From positions 248,001 to 312,000 of the forward strand of contig NZ_CAJHBU010000001.1 in the NCBI RefSeq assembly GCF_904846715.1: 64,000 bases of DNA. Direction: 5' to 3'. The position numbers and the translations under genes were made by a program. Each line of letters opens with the position of its first letter. The first letter of the stretch is position 1. Source of the stretch: Psychrobacter vallis. GTDB taxonomy: Bacteria; Pseudomonadota; Gammaproteobacteria; Pseudomonadales; Moraxellaceae. The notes beneath the pieces were generated by a model. The model made no database searches and had not been told where the DNA came from. It saw only the letters and a program-made list of their open reading frames with translations. Positions 35,748 to 46,242 of this stretch are shown here, piece by piece.

Positions 35748-36843
35748 TTACAGACCCGCTTTTAGGCTCGCCTCAATAAATTGATCGAGGTCGCCATCTA
35801 GCACAGCACCGGTGTTAAAGGTTTCAACGCCCGTACGCAAGTCTTTGATACGTGAGTCATCGAGTACATAAGAGCGAATTTGACTGCCCCAACCAACGTC
35901 AGATTTGCCATCTTCGACCGCTTGCTGTTTTTCCATGCGCTTTTGCATTTCAAGCTCATAAAGCTTGGCGCGCAGCATTTTCATGGCGGTGGCTTTGTTA
36001 CCATGTTGACTACGCTCATTCTGACACGTTACGACCACCCCACTCGGCTCGTGGGTAATACGCACAGCAGAGTCCGTGGTATTGACGTGCTGACCACCCG
36101 CACCCGATGAACGATACGTATCGATGCGTAAATCTGCAGGATTGATGTCAATCTCGACATTATCATCGATTTCAGGCGAGACAAACACCGCAGCAAATGA
36201 CGTATGACGTCCATTGTTACTATCAAATGGTGACTTACGTACCAGACGATGCACGCCAATTTCGGTACGAAGCCAACCAAAAGCATAATCGCCTTTAATC
36301 TCAATCGTTGCCGATTTAATCCCAGCGACACCGCCAGCGGAGACTTCGATCACATCAACCTTGAAGTCATGAGACTCAGCCCAGCGTGTATACATACGCA
36401 GTAGCATTTCTGCCCAATCTTGCGCTTCTGTACCACCACTGCCCGACTGAATATCCAAATAGCAATTATTTGGATCCATCTCACCACTGAACATGCGGCG
36501 GAACTCAAGATCTGCAACGCGTTTTTCCGCATTGTCGAGCTCGCTCTGCACATCGGCAAGCAGTGACTCATCATCTTCTTCTACCGCCAGCTCTAGCATC
36601 GCGGCGGCATCTTCTAACGTGGTTTCAAGTGAGACCACGACATCGATGACCCCATCAAGATGACTTTTTTCTTTGTTAATCTTGGTCGCACGCTCTGGGT
36701 CATTCCATAGCTCAGGGTTTTCTAATTCTAAATTGACTTCTTCTAAGCGCTCTTGCTTACCATCGAAGTCAAAGATACCTCCGCAAGTCCTGCCCACGTT
36801 CAGACAAATCTTTGATTTTTTCTTGATACGAATTGATTTCCAT
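35748..36843 (-). CDS. prfB: Peptide chain release factor 2, with programmed +1 frameshift
   Basis: RF2 recognises UGA and UAA. The full coding region starts at the ATG at 36843 ([18 protein letters not shown]...), reads 24 codons to an in-frame TGA at 36769-36771 and must shift +1 there to give about 364 residues (E. coli RF2 is 365). The site on the minus strand is GGAGGTATCTTTGAC, the classical arrangement of an internal Shine-Dalgarno, CTT slippery codon and TGA followed by C. Functional motifs are SPF in RKSPFDSNN (stop-codon recognition) and GGQ in SGAGGQHVN (peptide release). The frameshift is autoregulatory: low RF2 favours shifting. A caller that ignores it would start the protein wrongly at 36797. 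Confidence 0.97.
36768..36783 (-). promoter_or_regulatory. Programmed +1 ribosomal frameshift site in prfB
   Basis: On the minus strand: GGAGG (internal Shine-Dalgarno), TAT, CTT, TGA, C. TGA is codon 25 of the leader frame, and the +1 frame continues GAC TTC GAT. Confidence 0.95.
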
Positions 36844-36974
36844 AAATTTTCCTGTTTTTTGAATAATGCCTGTTTTCTTTCTTGAACAGCGAGTGTATAA
36901 CCAATAAAGTGCTATTTTAAAGGAGATTGACGTCAAATGGTTGGCTAATTACGATTGACCATACACTAAGCAAA

Positions 36975-37676
36975 CTATATTGACCAATCTTCTACTGCCC
37001 AGCGATGCGCGAGCGCATGGGCATGTAATGCGTCATCAGGTGACACACAAATAGCCACATCTGCCCACTCAAGCAGTGGAATGTCGTTCTTAGAATCTGA
37101 ATACGCATAGGTTTTTTTAAAATTGATACCGACGCCTTGCTGCTTATCGAGCCATTTATTGAGATGATAAATCTTACCTTCTTTGAAGTTTGGCTTGTCC
37201 ATTAATTTACCAGTATAGCGCTCGTCTTTTATTTCAAGTGGGGTCGATAATACATTGGCGGCTTCGATACCGAACCGTTTAGCGATAGCAGACACCACAA
37301 AGTCGTTGGTTGCAGAAATAATCACCACATCATGTCCTTGCTCAATGTGCTGACACAATACCTCCATCGCTTTTGGACGGATGTGTGGCTCGATTTCACT
37401 TTTGATATAATCTTCTCGCAGCTCATGCAGTCTGTCCATCGGTAGACTACTCAAAAACTGCGCGACAAATTCATTATATTCAGTCGCATCAAGCGTGCCT
37501 TCGATATAATCTTGATAAAACTTTTGATTGGCCGTGCGATATTCAGCTTCATCAACAAGGTCATGCTTGACGATATATTCGCCCCACAGATAGTCGCTAT
37601 CAACATCGAGTAAGGTATGATCTAAATCAAATAATGCCAATTCTTTTTGATAATTCTGTGCTTGAGTCGCCTGCAT
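36975..37676 (-). CDS. HAD-superfamily (subfamily IB) phosphatase, SerB-like
   Basis: This 233-residue hydrolase of the HAD-IB group (PSPase-like) has motif I FDLDHTLLDVDSD, motif II VIISATNDF, and motif III/IV YAYSDSKNDIPLLEWAD. A helical cap lies between motifs I and II. Family members dephosphorylate small metabolites such as phosphoserine, histidinol phosphate or sugar phosphates; Moraxellaceae proteins of this type are often annotated simply as HAD-IB hydrolases. The substrate cannot be assigned. It is leftward and ends about 130 bp upstream of prfB. Confidence 0.85.
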   Translation of the reverse strand: MQATQAQNYQKELALFDLDHTLLDVDSDYLWGEYIVKHDLVDEAEYRTANQKFYQDYIEGTLDATEYNEFVAQFLSSLPMDRLHELREDYIKSEIEPHIRPKAMEVLCQHIEQGHDVVIISATNDFVVSAIAKRFGIEAANVLSTPLEIKDERYTGKLMDKPNFKEGKIYHLNKWLDKQQGVGINFKKTYAYSDSKNDIPLLEWADVAICVSPDDALHAHALAHRWAVEDWSI

Positions 37677-37851
37677 AGTGAGACCTTCTTATTGTTTGTT
37701 GAAAAATAGGATTTTTAATGTAAATTACTTCTGATATAAATGTTTCTATGAAAAAAATTTGATAAATAAGCTTGCGAAAACATTACTGTTTACCAAACAA
37801 AATCATGGTAACTTATTTTTCATAGTCCGTTTAAAAAATCTAGAGAACGCT

Positions 37852-38301
37852 ATGAAATCGCCTAATGATAAACTTGACCTGCCTAACAGACCACGTAGAC
37901 CTGCTCGCTCAATTAGAGCAATTAGGCAGCGCCAATCAGAGAATAACGATCAGTCATTCTTAGATCGTCTGATGTATGCACTCTTGAACGCGCTAATGTA
38001 TGGCATTGGTGGCCTACTGATAGACTTAGCCATTGTAGTTATTCGTTCAATATTCGGTCATGGCAATGGCGACATTTTCTGGCTCTTTACCCCTTTTATG
38101 TTGATACTTGGGGCGTTAATGGGGTTCATCGTTGGTAAATCCGCTGGTGCTGAAAGTGTCAATGCGTTAAATATCGACGAAACGAGCAATCAGAACGCTT
38201 ACCTAAGTGACTATTCTGTACGCCATGATATTTTTCGCGGACTAGTTATTGGTATTGTTATCTTTGCCATTATTTGGCTGGTTATGATGTTGATGGCATA
38301 A
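37852..38301 (+). CDS. Small membrane protein, unknown function
   Basis: This 149-residue protein has a basic N-terminus (RPRRPARSIRAIRQRQ) followed by three hydrophobic segments, about residues 45-65 (LMYGIGGLLIDLAIVVI), 75-98 (FWLFTPFMLILGALMGFIVG) and 128-148 (GLVIGIVIFAIIWLVMMLM). I do not recognise a family. The start at 37852 is preferred (GAGAACGCT upstream); the frame is open to 37759. It is divergent from the HAD phosphatase gene. Confidence 0.6.
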   Translation: MKSPNDKLDLPNRPRRPARSIRAIRQRQSENNDQSFLDRLMYALLNALMYGIGGLLIDLAIVVIRSIFGHGNGDIFWLFTPFMLILGALMGFIVGKSAGAESVNALNIDETSNQNAYLSDYSVRHDIFRGLVIGIVIFAIIWLVMMLMA

Positions 38302-38404
38302 AGGCCAATCATATAAGAAGCAAAAATATAAATAGGATATAAACCGTTCAAGATAAAAGAGAGACACCAGAACTTATGACTTTATTACTTACCTACCGCT
38401 AAAC

Positions 38405-38941
38405 TTAGTCTGGCATTGCCATTTCCTTTAAACCTGTTTTAAATTTCTGACAGCGCTCAGCATAATGCATTGCTGATAATTTTAGCATTGCTGCTTGGTC
38501 ATCGGTTAACGTCTTAACCACTTTTGCTGGTGCGCCCATGACTAGCGAATTATCAGGAATTTCTTTACCTTCAGTAACCAATGCCTTGGCACCAATAATA
38601 CAGTTTTTGCCAATTTTGGCATTATTCAAGACCACCGCGCCAATACCAATCAAACTGTTATCACCAACTTCGCAGCCATGTAACATTGCTAAATGACCGA
38701 TGGTGACATAGTTGCCTATCTTTACTTCAATACCAGCATCGGTATGAATCACGCTGTTTTCTTGTACATTACTATAATCACCGATATGAATGCGTTCATT
38801 GTCGCCGCGCAACACGGCACCGAACCAAACGCTGGCTTGATGACCCAAATATACGTCGCCTATCACGCGTGCTGAATCAGCCACCCAACCGTTAAATGGC
38901 ACAGCAAACTCAGGCGTTTTGTCTAAATACTGATAAATCAT
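38405..38941 (-). CDS. Gamma-carbonic anhydrase family hexapeptide-repeat protein
   Basis: This 178-residue left-handed beta-helix protein (YrdA/PaaY/CaiE group) folds from repeated hexapeptides, for example [33 protein letters not shown] and [11 protein letters not shown]. The metal-binding His set of gamma-carbonic anhydrases is present as the His of SVIHTD, the His of IGHLAM and the His of MLHGCE. The C-terminal helix follows [15 protein letters not shown]. The activity may be zinc-dependent CO2 hydration or simply a structural thioesterase-like role as in PaaY; the sequence does not decide. It stands alone. Confidence 0.9.
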   Translation of the reverse strand: MIYQYLDKTPEFAVPFNGWVADSARVIGDVYLGHQASVWFGAVLRGDNERIHIGDYSNVQENSVIHTDAGIEVKIGNYVTIGHLAMLHGCEVGDNSLIGIGAVVLNNAKIGKNCIIGAKALVTEGKEIPDNSLVMGAPAKVVKTLTDDQAAMLKLSAMHYAERCQKFKTGLKEMAMPD

Positions 38942-39091
38942 AATCCATCCTTAGTTGTTATATTTTATAAAAGACGATCTGTCGTAGAAATCCTTTCATA
39001 AAGAAATGTGACGTAAAATCTAACCGTCATAAAGACTGATAAAAACTTTGTAGTATAATGCCGCCAATAAAACCTATTTAGGCTTGCCGCA

Positions 39092-39643
39092 ATGATCAGC
39101 AAAAAACATACAGCTACTTTTATATTGTTATCAAGTAGCATTATTGCCACTACCCCTGCTCATGCGGGCAATAGCTCTGATATTGCCAAAGCAGGAGACA
39201 TTCTATCCTTTGCCATACCTGCCATTGCTTACGGTAGTACTTATCACATGGATGATAAGGAGGGTCGTCAGCAATTTTATCAATCGTTTGCAGCCAATCT
39301 TGCCGTAACTCATGCTCTAAAGTCAACCATTGATAAAGAACGCCCAGACAACAGCGATAATGATTCCTTTCCCTCAGGGCATACTTCTATGGCGTTTCAA
39401 GGCGCAAGCTTTATCCATAAACGCTATGGACTAGAATATAGTATACCTGCCTATGTTGGTGCTACTTTTGTGGGTTATAGTCGCGTTCAAGCAGACAAAC
39501 ATGATGTGGCTGATGTACTGGCTGGTGCAGCGTTAGGCGTTGCCAGCAGTATGTATCTGACAAAAAGCTATAACGATCAACTGGTAATCACCACCAATCT
39601 AGAACCTGACTATTATGGGCTTTCTGTCCATTATCAATTTTAA
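39092..39643 (+). CDS. PAP2-family membrane-associated phosphatase
   Basis: This 183-residue exported protein has a signal peptide (FILLSSSIIATTPAHA). Its PAP2 motifs are KERPDNSDNDSFPSGHTS (motifs 1 and 2, with catalytic His) and YSRVQADKHDVADVLAGA (motif 3, with the second His). The C-terminus ends in aromatic Phe (YGLSVHYQF), a beta-strand-like outer-membrane ending. Family members remove phosphate from phosphatidic acid, undecaprenyl pyrophosphate or similar lipids in the periplasm. The first residue of motif 1 is preserved (Lys-X-Arg-Pro). Confidence 0.82.
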   Translation: MISKKHTATFILLSSSIIATTPAHAGNSSDIAKAGDILSFAIPAIAYGSTYHMDDKEGRQQFYQSFAANLAVTHALKSTIDKERPDNSDNDSFPSGHTSMAFQGASFIHKRYGLEYSIPAYVGATFVGYSRVQADKHDVADVLAGAALGVASSMYLTKSYNDQLVITTNLEPDYYGLSVHYQF

Positions 39644-39929
39644 TCACTGCGTTTGCCCTTAATACTAGCCATACCGACCTATTTTGTATATAATACGCAA
39701 AATCTGTGCCTAAGCGAGCGGACATGATGCAAGTTACCTATTCACTATCCAGTGAGTTTTGTAGTTTTCATCCATAATGTCTTCTCGCTTTTTTGTGGGA
39801 AATTTTTGGGTATTGCCCTTTTATCATCCTGATCTAACCAGTGGTCACGTCAGGATAACAAAGGGATGCAGACCAATATCTTAACCAACAAAACATGATG
39901 GCACTCACCAATAACAGCGGAGGCAATCC

Positions 39930-41159
39930 TTGAATTCATCGACAGAAACACAAGCAATTTTGGCACTAGCAGAAGGTACAATCTTTCGCGGTGTCAGTAT
40001 CGGCAGCCTAGGTCATCGTGTTGGTGAAGTAGTATTTAATACAGCCATGACTGGGTATCAAGAAATCCTAACCGACCCAAGCTACGCGCGTCAGTTAGTG
40101 ACCCTCACCTATCCGCACATTGGTAATACAGGAACCAACAGCGAGGACACTGAGTCTGGCAACGGTCACAAAGTGTGGGCAGACGGCCTCATCATCCGCG
40201 ACGCGACTTTGGTTACCTCCAACTTCCGAAATTCTGAATCGCTTGCGGATTATCTAGAGCGCAATGATACCGTTGCTATCGCTGAAATTGACACGCGTCA
40301 ATTAACTCGTCTATTGCGTGATAAAGGTGCTCAAAACGGCTGTATCATGACCGCTTCGAACGGCGAGACGATCAGCAGCGATGATGAGCAAAGAGCAATT
40401 GAGCTGGCACAAGGGTTTGCTGGACTAGAAGGCATGGACTTAGCAAAAGAGTGCTGCACGACAGAGAGTTTTGAGTGGACAGCGGGCACGTGGGATCTAT
40501 CAGACACCCTACTCAATCGTGACCTAGTAGGCAGTCACGACAGTGGTACGGGCGGCTTCTTTAAGCAGCTGGGCACTCATATTGATGCAAAATACAATGT
40601 CGTCGCTTATGACTTTGGTAGCAAAACCAATATTTTACGCATGCTAGTCGACCGCGGTTGTCATGTGACGGTCGTACCAGCACAAACCCCTATTGCAGAC
40701 GTTCTCGCGATGAACCCAGACGGTATTTTCTTATCAAACGGCCCTGGTGATCCTGCTGCTTGTAGTTACGCCATCGATGCCGTACGTCATATCATTGAAA
40801 AGACAGACATCCCCACTTTTGGTATCTGCTTAGGTCATCAGCTGATTGGTCTTGCCAGTGGCGCAAATACCATCAAAATGAAAACGGGCCATCATGGTGC
40901 CAATCATCCAGTACAAGATCTAGCCACAGGCACAGTCATGATTACCAGTCAAAACCATGGTTTCGCGGTGGATGAAGACACGCTACCAGACAACGTCAAA
41001 TCTACGCATCGTTCATTATTTGATGGTACTAACCAAGGCATCGAGTTGACCAATAAGCCAGTATTTAGCTTCCAAGGTCACCCAGAAGCCAGCCCCGGCC
41101 CTCATGACTGCGCGCCACTCTTTGATAAGTTTGCTGAGATGATGGAAAATGCTAAATAG
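39930..41159 (+). CDS. carA: Carbamoyl-phosphate synthase small subunit
   Basis: This 409-residue glutamine amidotransferase subunit supplies ammonia to CarB for carbamoyl phosphate, used in arginine and pyrimidine synthesis. The N-terminal domain is followed by a class-I GATase with the catalytic Cys in [13 protein letters not shown] and the His-Glu pair in [10 protein letters not shown]. It begins with TTG at 39930, backed by GGAGGCAATCC. It is about 27 residues longer than E. coli CarA (382), mainly a mid-protein segment near residues 180-205 ([20 protein letters not shown]). Its stop codon overlaps the GTG of the next gene by one base. Confidence 0.97.
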   Translation: MNSSTETQAILALAEGTIFRGVSIGSLGHRVGEVVFNTAMTGYQEILTDPSYARQLVTLTYPHIGNTGTNSEDTESGNGHKVWADGLIIRDATLVTSNFRNSESLADYLERNDTVAIAEIDTRQLTRLLRDKGAQNGCIMTASNGETISSDDEQRAIELAQGFAGLEGMDLAKECCTTESFEWTAGTWDLSDTLLNRDLVGSHDSGTGGFFKQLGTHIDAKYNVVAYDFGSKTNILRMLVDRGCHVTVVPAQTPIADVLAMNPDGIFLSNGPGDPAACSYAIDAVRHIIEKTDIPTFGICLGHQLIGLASGANTIKMKTGHHGANHPVQDLATGTVMITSQNHGFAVDEDTLPDNVKSTHRSLFDGTNQGIELTNKPVFSFQGHPEASPGPHDCAPLFDKFAEMMENAK

Positions 41160-41713
41160 TGAATCTTTTTTCTAACATATTTAATAGAAAAAGTAGTAAT
41201 GAAATAGAAAATGCTTTATCAGACTATAAAGCATTTTCTGAAAACATGAATAAAGAGAATAAGCAGAAGTCCAATAGGTCACGGAATATTGTATTGCAAA
41301 AATTGCAAGCGCAATATGCTCAGTATCTCTCTGATCTATCTGCTAAGCAGCGATGGAACTTTGCCTTTGCTCTACTAAATGATCTTAATACCAATCTGCC
41401 GTTTGATTTATTAAAAGATGTTATCCCTAATCTTCCAGCCATACATACCCATTCTTTAGATACAGATATTATCGCGATAATATTCGATGATATAAAAGCG
41501 GCAAAGGATGAATATGGATTTACTATTAGTGAACTAGCGGCGTTTTCTGAGATGTTGGCCAAACACACTGAACTGTCTATTGGACAGTCTTTTGATGCGA
41601 TTAACCATGTATTGGAAATTGGGTTGTCTAACTATTCACAGTCAGTGCATGAATTCGACGTGTTTTTGACACGCTTTGATATCGCTACTGAAAAAACTGA
41701 TCGTCATTTGTAA
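41159..41713 (+). CDS. Hypothetical protein encoded between carA and carB
   Basis: This 184-residue soluble protein is largely helical, with a basic/polar N-terminus (FNRKSSNEIENALSDYKAFS) and a hydrophobic centre (RWNFAFALLNDLNTNLPFDLL). No family is recognised. It starts with GTG at 41159 overlapping the carA stop codon by one base, so it is translationally coupled to carA, and ends 64 bp before carB. Codon use is markedly more AT-rich than that of carA and carB. carA and carB are adjacent in most bacteria, so this gene looks like an insertion that kept the operon running. Whether it affects the synthase is unknown. Confidence 0.7.
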   Translation: MNLFSNIFNRKSSNEIENALSDYKAFSENMNKENKQKSNRSRNIVLQKLQAQYAQYLSDLSAKQRWNFAFALLNDLNTNLPFDLLKDVIPNLPAIHTHSLDTDIIAIIFDDIKAAKDEYGFTISELAAFSEMLAKHTELSIGQSFDAINHVLEIGLSNYSQSVHEFDVFLTRFDIATEKTDRHL

Positions 41714-41777
41714 TTTTCATAACTCATGAAACACCATTTTAAAATCCCAACCCGCCAAAATAGGACTTAAAAACATT

Positions 41778-44700
41778 ATGCCAAAACGTACCGACATAAA
41801 AAGCATTCTTATCATTGGCGCAGGCCCCATCGTCATCGGCCAAGCATGTGAGTTTGACTACTCAGGCGCGCAGGCTTGTAAAGCACTAAAAGAAGAAGGC
41901 TACCGTGTCATCTTGGTCAATTCAAACCCTGCGACCATCATGACCGACCCTACCATGGCGGATGCAACCTATATCGAGCCAATTACGTGGCAGACGGTTG
42001 AGCAAATCATTGCTAAAGAGCGTCCTGATGCGATCTTGCCAACCATGGGCGGACAGACCGCTCTAAACTGTGCTTTGGATCTAGACAAGCATGGCGTGTT
42101 GACCAAATACAATTGTGAGTTGATTGGCGCGACCAAAGACTCGATTGAAATGGCAGAAGATCGCAACTTATTTGACAAAGCGATGAAACGTATCGGCCTT
42201 GAGTGTCCACGTGCTGAAACTGCTGAGACCATGGAAGAAGCCTTTGCCACACAAGAAAAAATGGGCTATCCATGTATTATTCGCCCATCATTTACTATGG
42301 GCGGTTCAGGCGGTGGTATCGCGTACAACCGTGATGAGTTTATCGAGATTTGTGAGCGCGGCTTTGATTTATCGCCAAACCATCAGCTGCTGATCGATGA
42401 ATCATTAATCGGTTGGAAAGAGTACGAGATGGAAGTGGTTCGTGACAAAAACGACAACTGCATCATCATCTGTGCCATCGAAAACTTTGACCCTATGGGC
42501 GTGCATACAGGCGACTCAATCACGGTCGCGCCAGCACAGACATTGACCGACAAAGAATATCAAATCATGCGTAATGCCTCTTTGGCAGTACTGCGTGAAA
42601 TCGGTGTGGAAACGGGTGGCTCAAACGTCCAGTTCGGTATCAACCCTGACACAGGCCGCATGGTCGTCATCGAGATGAACCCACGCGTATCACGCTCATC
42701 AGCATTGGCTTCAAAAGCCACTGGTTTCCCGATTGCCAAGATTGCGGCCAAACTGGCGATTGGCTATACCCTTGATGAATTACAAAACGATATCACTGGC
42801 GGCAAAACCCCAGCGAGTTTTGAGCCAGCGCTTGACTATGTTGTCACTAAGATACCTCGTTTTAACTTTGAAAAATTCGCGCAAGCCGATAGTGTGTTAT
42901 CAACCCAAATGAAATCGGTTGGTGAAGTCATGGCGATTGGTCGTAACTTTCAAGAATCTATGCAAAAAGCCTTACGTGGTATGGAAACAGGTAATGATGG
43001 TTTTGATGAGCAAATCGACTTATCGAAAGTGCCAACTGATAAAGCACGTAGCGAAATTATCAATCGCTTGACCATCCCAACGCCTGAACGCATTTATTAT
43101 ATTGCGGATGCTTTCCGTGTCGGCATGAGCGTCGATGAGGTGTTTAACTTCACTAAGATTGACCCATGGTTTTTGGTGCAAATTGAAGACATCGTCAAAA
43201 CAGAAGCCACGGTTAAGTCACTTGGTTTTGGTGAACTGAATGAGAAAAATCTACGTAGCTTTAAACGTAAAGGATTGTCAGATTTGCGTCTTGCTAAATT
43301 GCTTGGTGTCTCACAAAAGCAATTGCGTGAAAAACGTTGGGATTTAAACGTTTATCCAGTCTATAAGCGTGTGGATACGTGTGCAGCAGAATTTGCGACC
43401 AGCACCGCTTATATGTATTCGACGTACGATAGCGAATGTGAAGCCAATCCAACCAATAACAAGAAGATCATGGTCATTGGTGGTGGTCCTAACCGTATTG
43501 GTCAAGGTATCGAGTTTGATTACTGCTGTGTACACGCGGCCCTTGCCATGCGCGAAGACGGTTATGAGACCATCATGGTCAACTGTAACCCTGAAACGGT
43601 TTCAACCGATTATGACACGTCTGACCGTCTATACTTTGAGCCAATTACCTTAGAAGACGTCCTAGAAATTGTCCGTATCGAAAATCCTGACGGTGTGATT
43701 GTTCAGTTTGGTGGTCAAACGCCATTGAAACTTGCCCGTGCCCTTGAAGCCGCTGGTGTCAAAATCATTGGTACTAGCCCTGATGCGATTGACCGCGCTG
43801 AAGACCGCGAACGCTTCCAGCATATGATTCAGCAATTAGACCTTGTTCAACCAACCAATGCCTTGGCGACTAGCTTAGAAGATGGTTTGGTTAAAGCAAA
43901 AGACGTCGGTTATCCATTGGTGGTACGCCCCTCTTATGTTTTAGGCGGCCGCGCTATGGAAATCGTCTATAACGAAGATGAGCTAAGACATTATCTGCGC
44001 ACTGCCGTGCAAGCGTCAAATGAAGCCCCTGTATTACTAGATCGTTTCTTGGATGATGCCATCGAAGTCGATGTGGACTGTGTATGTGACGGTACAGACG
44101 TCGTCATCGGCGGTATCATGCAGCATATCGAACAAGCTGGCGTTCACTCAGGTGACTCAGCATGTTCGCTACCTCCATACTCACTATCTAAAGAGCTATG
44201 TGATGTGATGCGCGCGCAAACCGTCGCCATGGCAAAAGAGCTGGGCGTCATTGGTCTGATGAACGTCCAGTTCGCAGTAAAAGGCGAAACGGTGTACATT
44301 TTAGAAGTGAACCCACGTGCCGCACGTACAGTGCCGTTTGTCTCTAAATGTATTGGCACGTCATTAGCGCAGGTTGCTGCTCGCTGTATGGCTGGCACGT
44401 CGCTTAAAGACCAAGGTTTTACGAATGAAATTGTTCCTGCATTTTTCGCAGTCAAAGAAGCAGTTTTCCCATTTGCCAAGTTCCCTGGTGTTGATCCAAT
44501 CTTGAGTCCTGAGATGAAATCAACAGGCGAAGTGATGGGCGTGGGCAAAACCTTTGGCGAAGCATTCTATAAAGCCATCATCGGCAGTAACGAGCGTCTG
44601 CCAGGTCTACCGACTGAAGGCGAAACCAAAACGGTCTTTATTTCCGTTCGTGACAGTGACAAAGCGCAAATCGCTCCAATCGCTCGTCAGCTGGCAGACT

Positions 44701-45041
44701 TTGGCTTCAATATCGTGTCAACGACTGGCACGAAAAAAGTGCTGAGCGATGCTGGCATTGAATGCAAGCAAATCAACAAAGTCACCGAAGGCCGCCCTCA
44801 TATCGTCGACGCCTTGAAAAACGGCAAAATCGACCTTATTATTAATACAACTGAAGGCAAGCAGGCACAAGAGGATTCATTCTCTATCCGCCGTAGCGCG
44901 CTGCAAGGCAAAGTATTTTATGTCACCACTTTGGGTGCGGCAGATGCGGTCTGTAAATCTTATACGATTGACTTGCCATTTGAAGTTTATAAATTACAAG
45001 ATTTACATGAACAAGCAAAGACTATTGACGGGGCTGAATAA
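41778..45041 (+). CDS. carB: Carbamoyl-phosphate synthase large subunit
   Basis: This 1087-residue two-half synthetase makes carbamoyl phosphate from bicarbonate, ammonia and two ATP. The two ATP-grasp halves are visible from repeated motifs ([19 protein letters not shown] near 13 and [18 protein letters not shown] near 565; both with [28 protein letters not shown] type loops). The C-terminal MGS-like allosteric domain starts near 950 ([18 protein letters not shown]). It is slightly longer than E. coli CarB (1073). It works with carA in the cytoplasm. A terminator follows at 45158-45192. Confidence 0.98.
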   Translation: MPKRTDIKSILIIGAGPIVIGQACEFDYSGAQACKALKEEGYRVILVNSNPATIMTDPTMADATYIEPITWQTVEQIIAKERPDAILPTMGGQTALNCALDLDKHGVLTKYNCELIGATKDSIEMAEDRNLFDKAMKRIGLECPRAETAETMEEAFATQEKMGYPCIIRPSFTMGGSGGGIAYNRDEFIEICERGFDLSPNHQLLIDESLIGWKEYEMEVVRDKNDNCIIICAIENFDPMGVHTGDSITVAPAQTLTDKEYQIMRNASLAVLREIGVETGGSNVQFGINPDTGRMVVIEMNPRVSRSSALASKATGFPIAKIAAKLAIGYTLDELQNDITGGKTPASFEPALDYVVTKIPRFNFEKFAQADSVLSTQMKSVGEVMAIGRNFQESMQKALRGMETGNDGFDEQIDLSKVPTDKARSEIINRLTIPTPERIYYIADAFRVGMSVDEVFNFTKIDPWFLVQIEDIVKTEATVKSLGFGELNEKNLRSFKRKGLSDLRLAKLLGVSQKQLREKRWDLNVYPVYKRVDTCAAEFATSTAYMYSTYDSECEANPTNNKKIMVIGGGPNRIGQGIEFDYCCVHAALAMREDGYETIMVNCNPETVSTDYDTSDRLYFEPITLEDVLEIVRIENPDGVIVQFGGQTPLKLARALEAAGVKIIGTSPDAIDRAEDRERFQHMIQQLDLVQPTNALATSLEDGLVKAKDVGYPLVVRPSYVLGGRAMEIVYNEDELRHYLRTAVQASNEAPVLLDRFLDDAIEVDVDCVCDGTDVVIGGIMQHIEQAGVHSGDSACSLPPYSLSKELCDVMRAQTVAMAKELGVIGLMNVQFAVKGETVYILEVNPRAARTVPFVSKCIGTSLAQVAARCMAGTSLKDQGFTNEIVPAFFAVKEAVFPFAKFPGVDPILSPEMKSTGEVMGVGKTFGEAFYKAIIGSNERLPGLPTEGETKTVFISVRDSDKAQIAPIARQLADFGFNIVSTTGTKKVLSDAGIECKQINKVTEGRPHIVDALKNGKIDLIINTTEGKQAQEDSFSIRRSALQGKVFYVTTLGAADAVCKSYTIDLPFEVYKLQDLHEQAKTIDGAE

Positions 45042-45157
45042 TTTCAGTAGATTAGGCATAACTGTCAGACTTATATAAAAGCTGATACGACACTTGTTAT
45101 TGGTTTTTATATGACAATCATGCTTTAAAAAAATAATATCTTTGTAAAGATAGACCC

Positions 45158-45192
45158 AAAAGCATAGTGGCTGAACGGCGACTATGCTTTTT
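45158..45192 (+). terminator. Rho-independent terminator of the car operon
   Basis: AAAAGCATAGT / ACTATGCTTTTT pair across a 12-base loop, 116 bp after the carB stop codon. Confidence 0.85.
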
Positions 45193-45365
45193 ATTACGTA
45201 AGGTTCAGTGTGTCTAATTTTAAGAATAGACACGCTCATACATGACAGTTCGTTTAATGATGACCTCATCTGAACCTCAGTCTTTTTATATTTCATACTC
45301 ATTGCAACAACATTGGCACCATCTCCTTATGAGATGGTGTGGTGTTATTGGTTTAAGGAAAAAAC
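45193..45365. other. greA promoter and leader
   Basis: With the trailing region of carB this forms a gene-free stretch of 324 bp (45042-45365). It holds the car terminator, then the leader of greA with the hairpin at 45317-45339. I see no ORF with features. Confidence 0.5.
45317..45339 (+). promoter_or_regulatory. Leader hairpin immediately upstream of greA
   Basis: A perfect 9-bp stem, CACCATCTC / GAGATGGTG, with a 5-base loop ends 26 bp before the greA ATG and just ahead of the ribosome binding site (TTAAGGAAA). There is no T-run at the stem, so it is not a classic terminator; a leader regulatory role is possible. Confidence 0.45.
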
Positions 45366-45842
45366 ATGCAACGTTATCCCATGACTCCGCAAGGACATGC
45401 GGCTTTAGAAGCCGAGTTAAAACAGTTAAAAAGTATTGACCGTCCACGCATCACTGCTTCTATTGCTGAAGCGCGCGAACACGGCGATCTAAAAGAAAAT
45501 GCTGAATACCATGCAGCGCGCGAGCAGCAAGGCTTTTGTGAAGCTCGTATCCGTGATATCGAAGCCAAACTTGGTGGCGCACAAGTCATCGACCCTGCGA
45601 CATTAACGAAAGAAGGTCGTATCGTGTTTGGCGTTAGCGTCGTCATCGAAAACATGGACACTGAAGAAGAAAAACAGTACAAAATCGTTGGTGACGATGA
45701 AGCCGATTTCAAAGCTGGCAAAATATCGGTTAACTCCCCGATTGCTCGTGGCCTTATCGGTAAGTTTGAAGGCGATGAAGTGCGTATTGAAACCCCTAAA
45801 GGCGTGGTTGAATACGAAGTCATGAAAGTCATATACGATTAA
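45366..45842 (+). CDS. greA: Transcription elongation factor GreA
   Basis: This 158-residue factor stimulates RNA polymerase to cleave backtracked transcripts. The N-terminal coiled coil ([20 protein letters not shown] ... [20 protein letters not shown]) carries the acidic tip (the Asp-Glu region DLKENAEYH), and the C-terminal FKBP-like domain ends in [12 protein letters not shown]. Length equals E. coli GreA (158). TTAAGGAAAA precedes the start. Confidence 0.97.
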   Translation: MQRYPMTPQGHAALEAELKQLKSIDRPRITASIAEAREHGDLKENAEYHAAREQQGFCEARIRDIEAKLGGAQVIDPATLTKEGRIVFGVSVVIENMDTEEEKQYKIVGDDEADFKAGKISVNSPIARGLIGKFEGDEVRIETPKGVVEYEVMKVIYD

Positions 45843-46242
45843 TTTGAATGGCTTTCTACAGCATTTTGATAAAAAACTCTTTGATATTACAGTTAATAGA
45901 ATCGCCATTAACTTAGACAATCAATCAAGAAAACAAGGCAAACCATTGTTATTTTTAGAATAGTAGTTACACAATGCTGCTTTTCTACTCAATTCGTTTT
46001 AGCGCATAATTGCTTTCATATAGGTTGCTGTACCATTTGGCTCGGCATCGGACGGAAAACAATGATGGCTGAATACAGTCAAAACCATCTACCAATGCTT
46101 TGACGATAGTAGCCAGTATTGCCTCTTATCAGTACCGATACCCTTGTTATTTGACATGCTTTGTTGTGTCATTTAACGGGGGTTTTTCTTGTCTAAACGT
46201 TGTTTATTTCTGTTTCATTTACTGTTATTTAAAGGAGTTTTT
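45843..46242. other. 400-bp gene-free region
   Basis: Intergenic between greA and the exported protein gene. I see no terminator with a clear T-run for greA and no recognisable RNA gene or operator; the promoter of the next gene should lie in the right half. Confidence 0.4.

Noticed and set aside
45374..45832. 152-codon ORF antisense to greA
   Set aside because: It is a mirror of greA codons and has no independent evidence.
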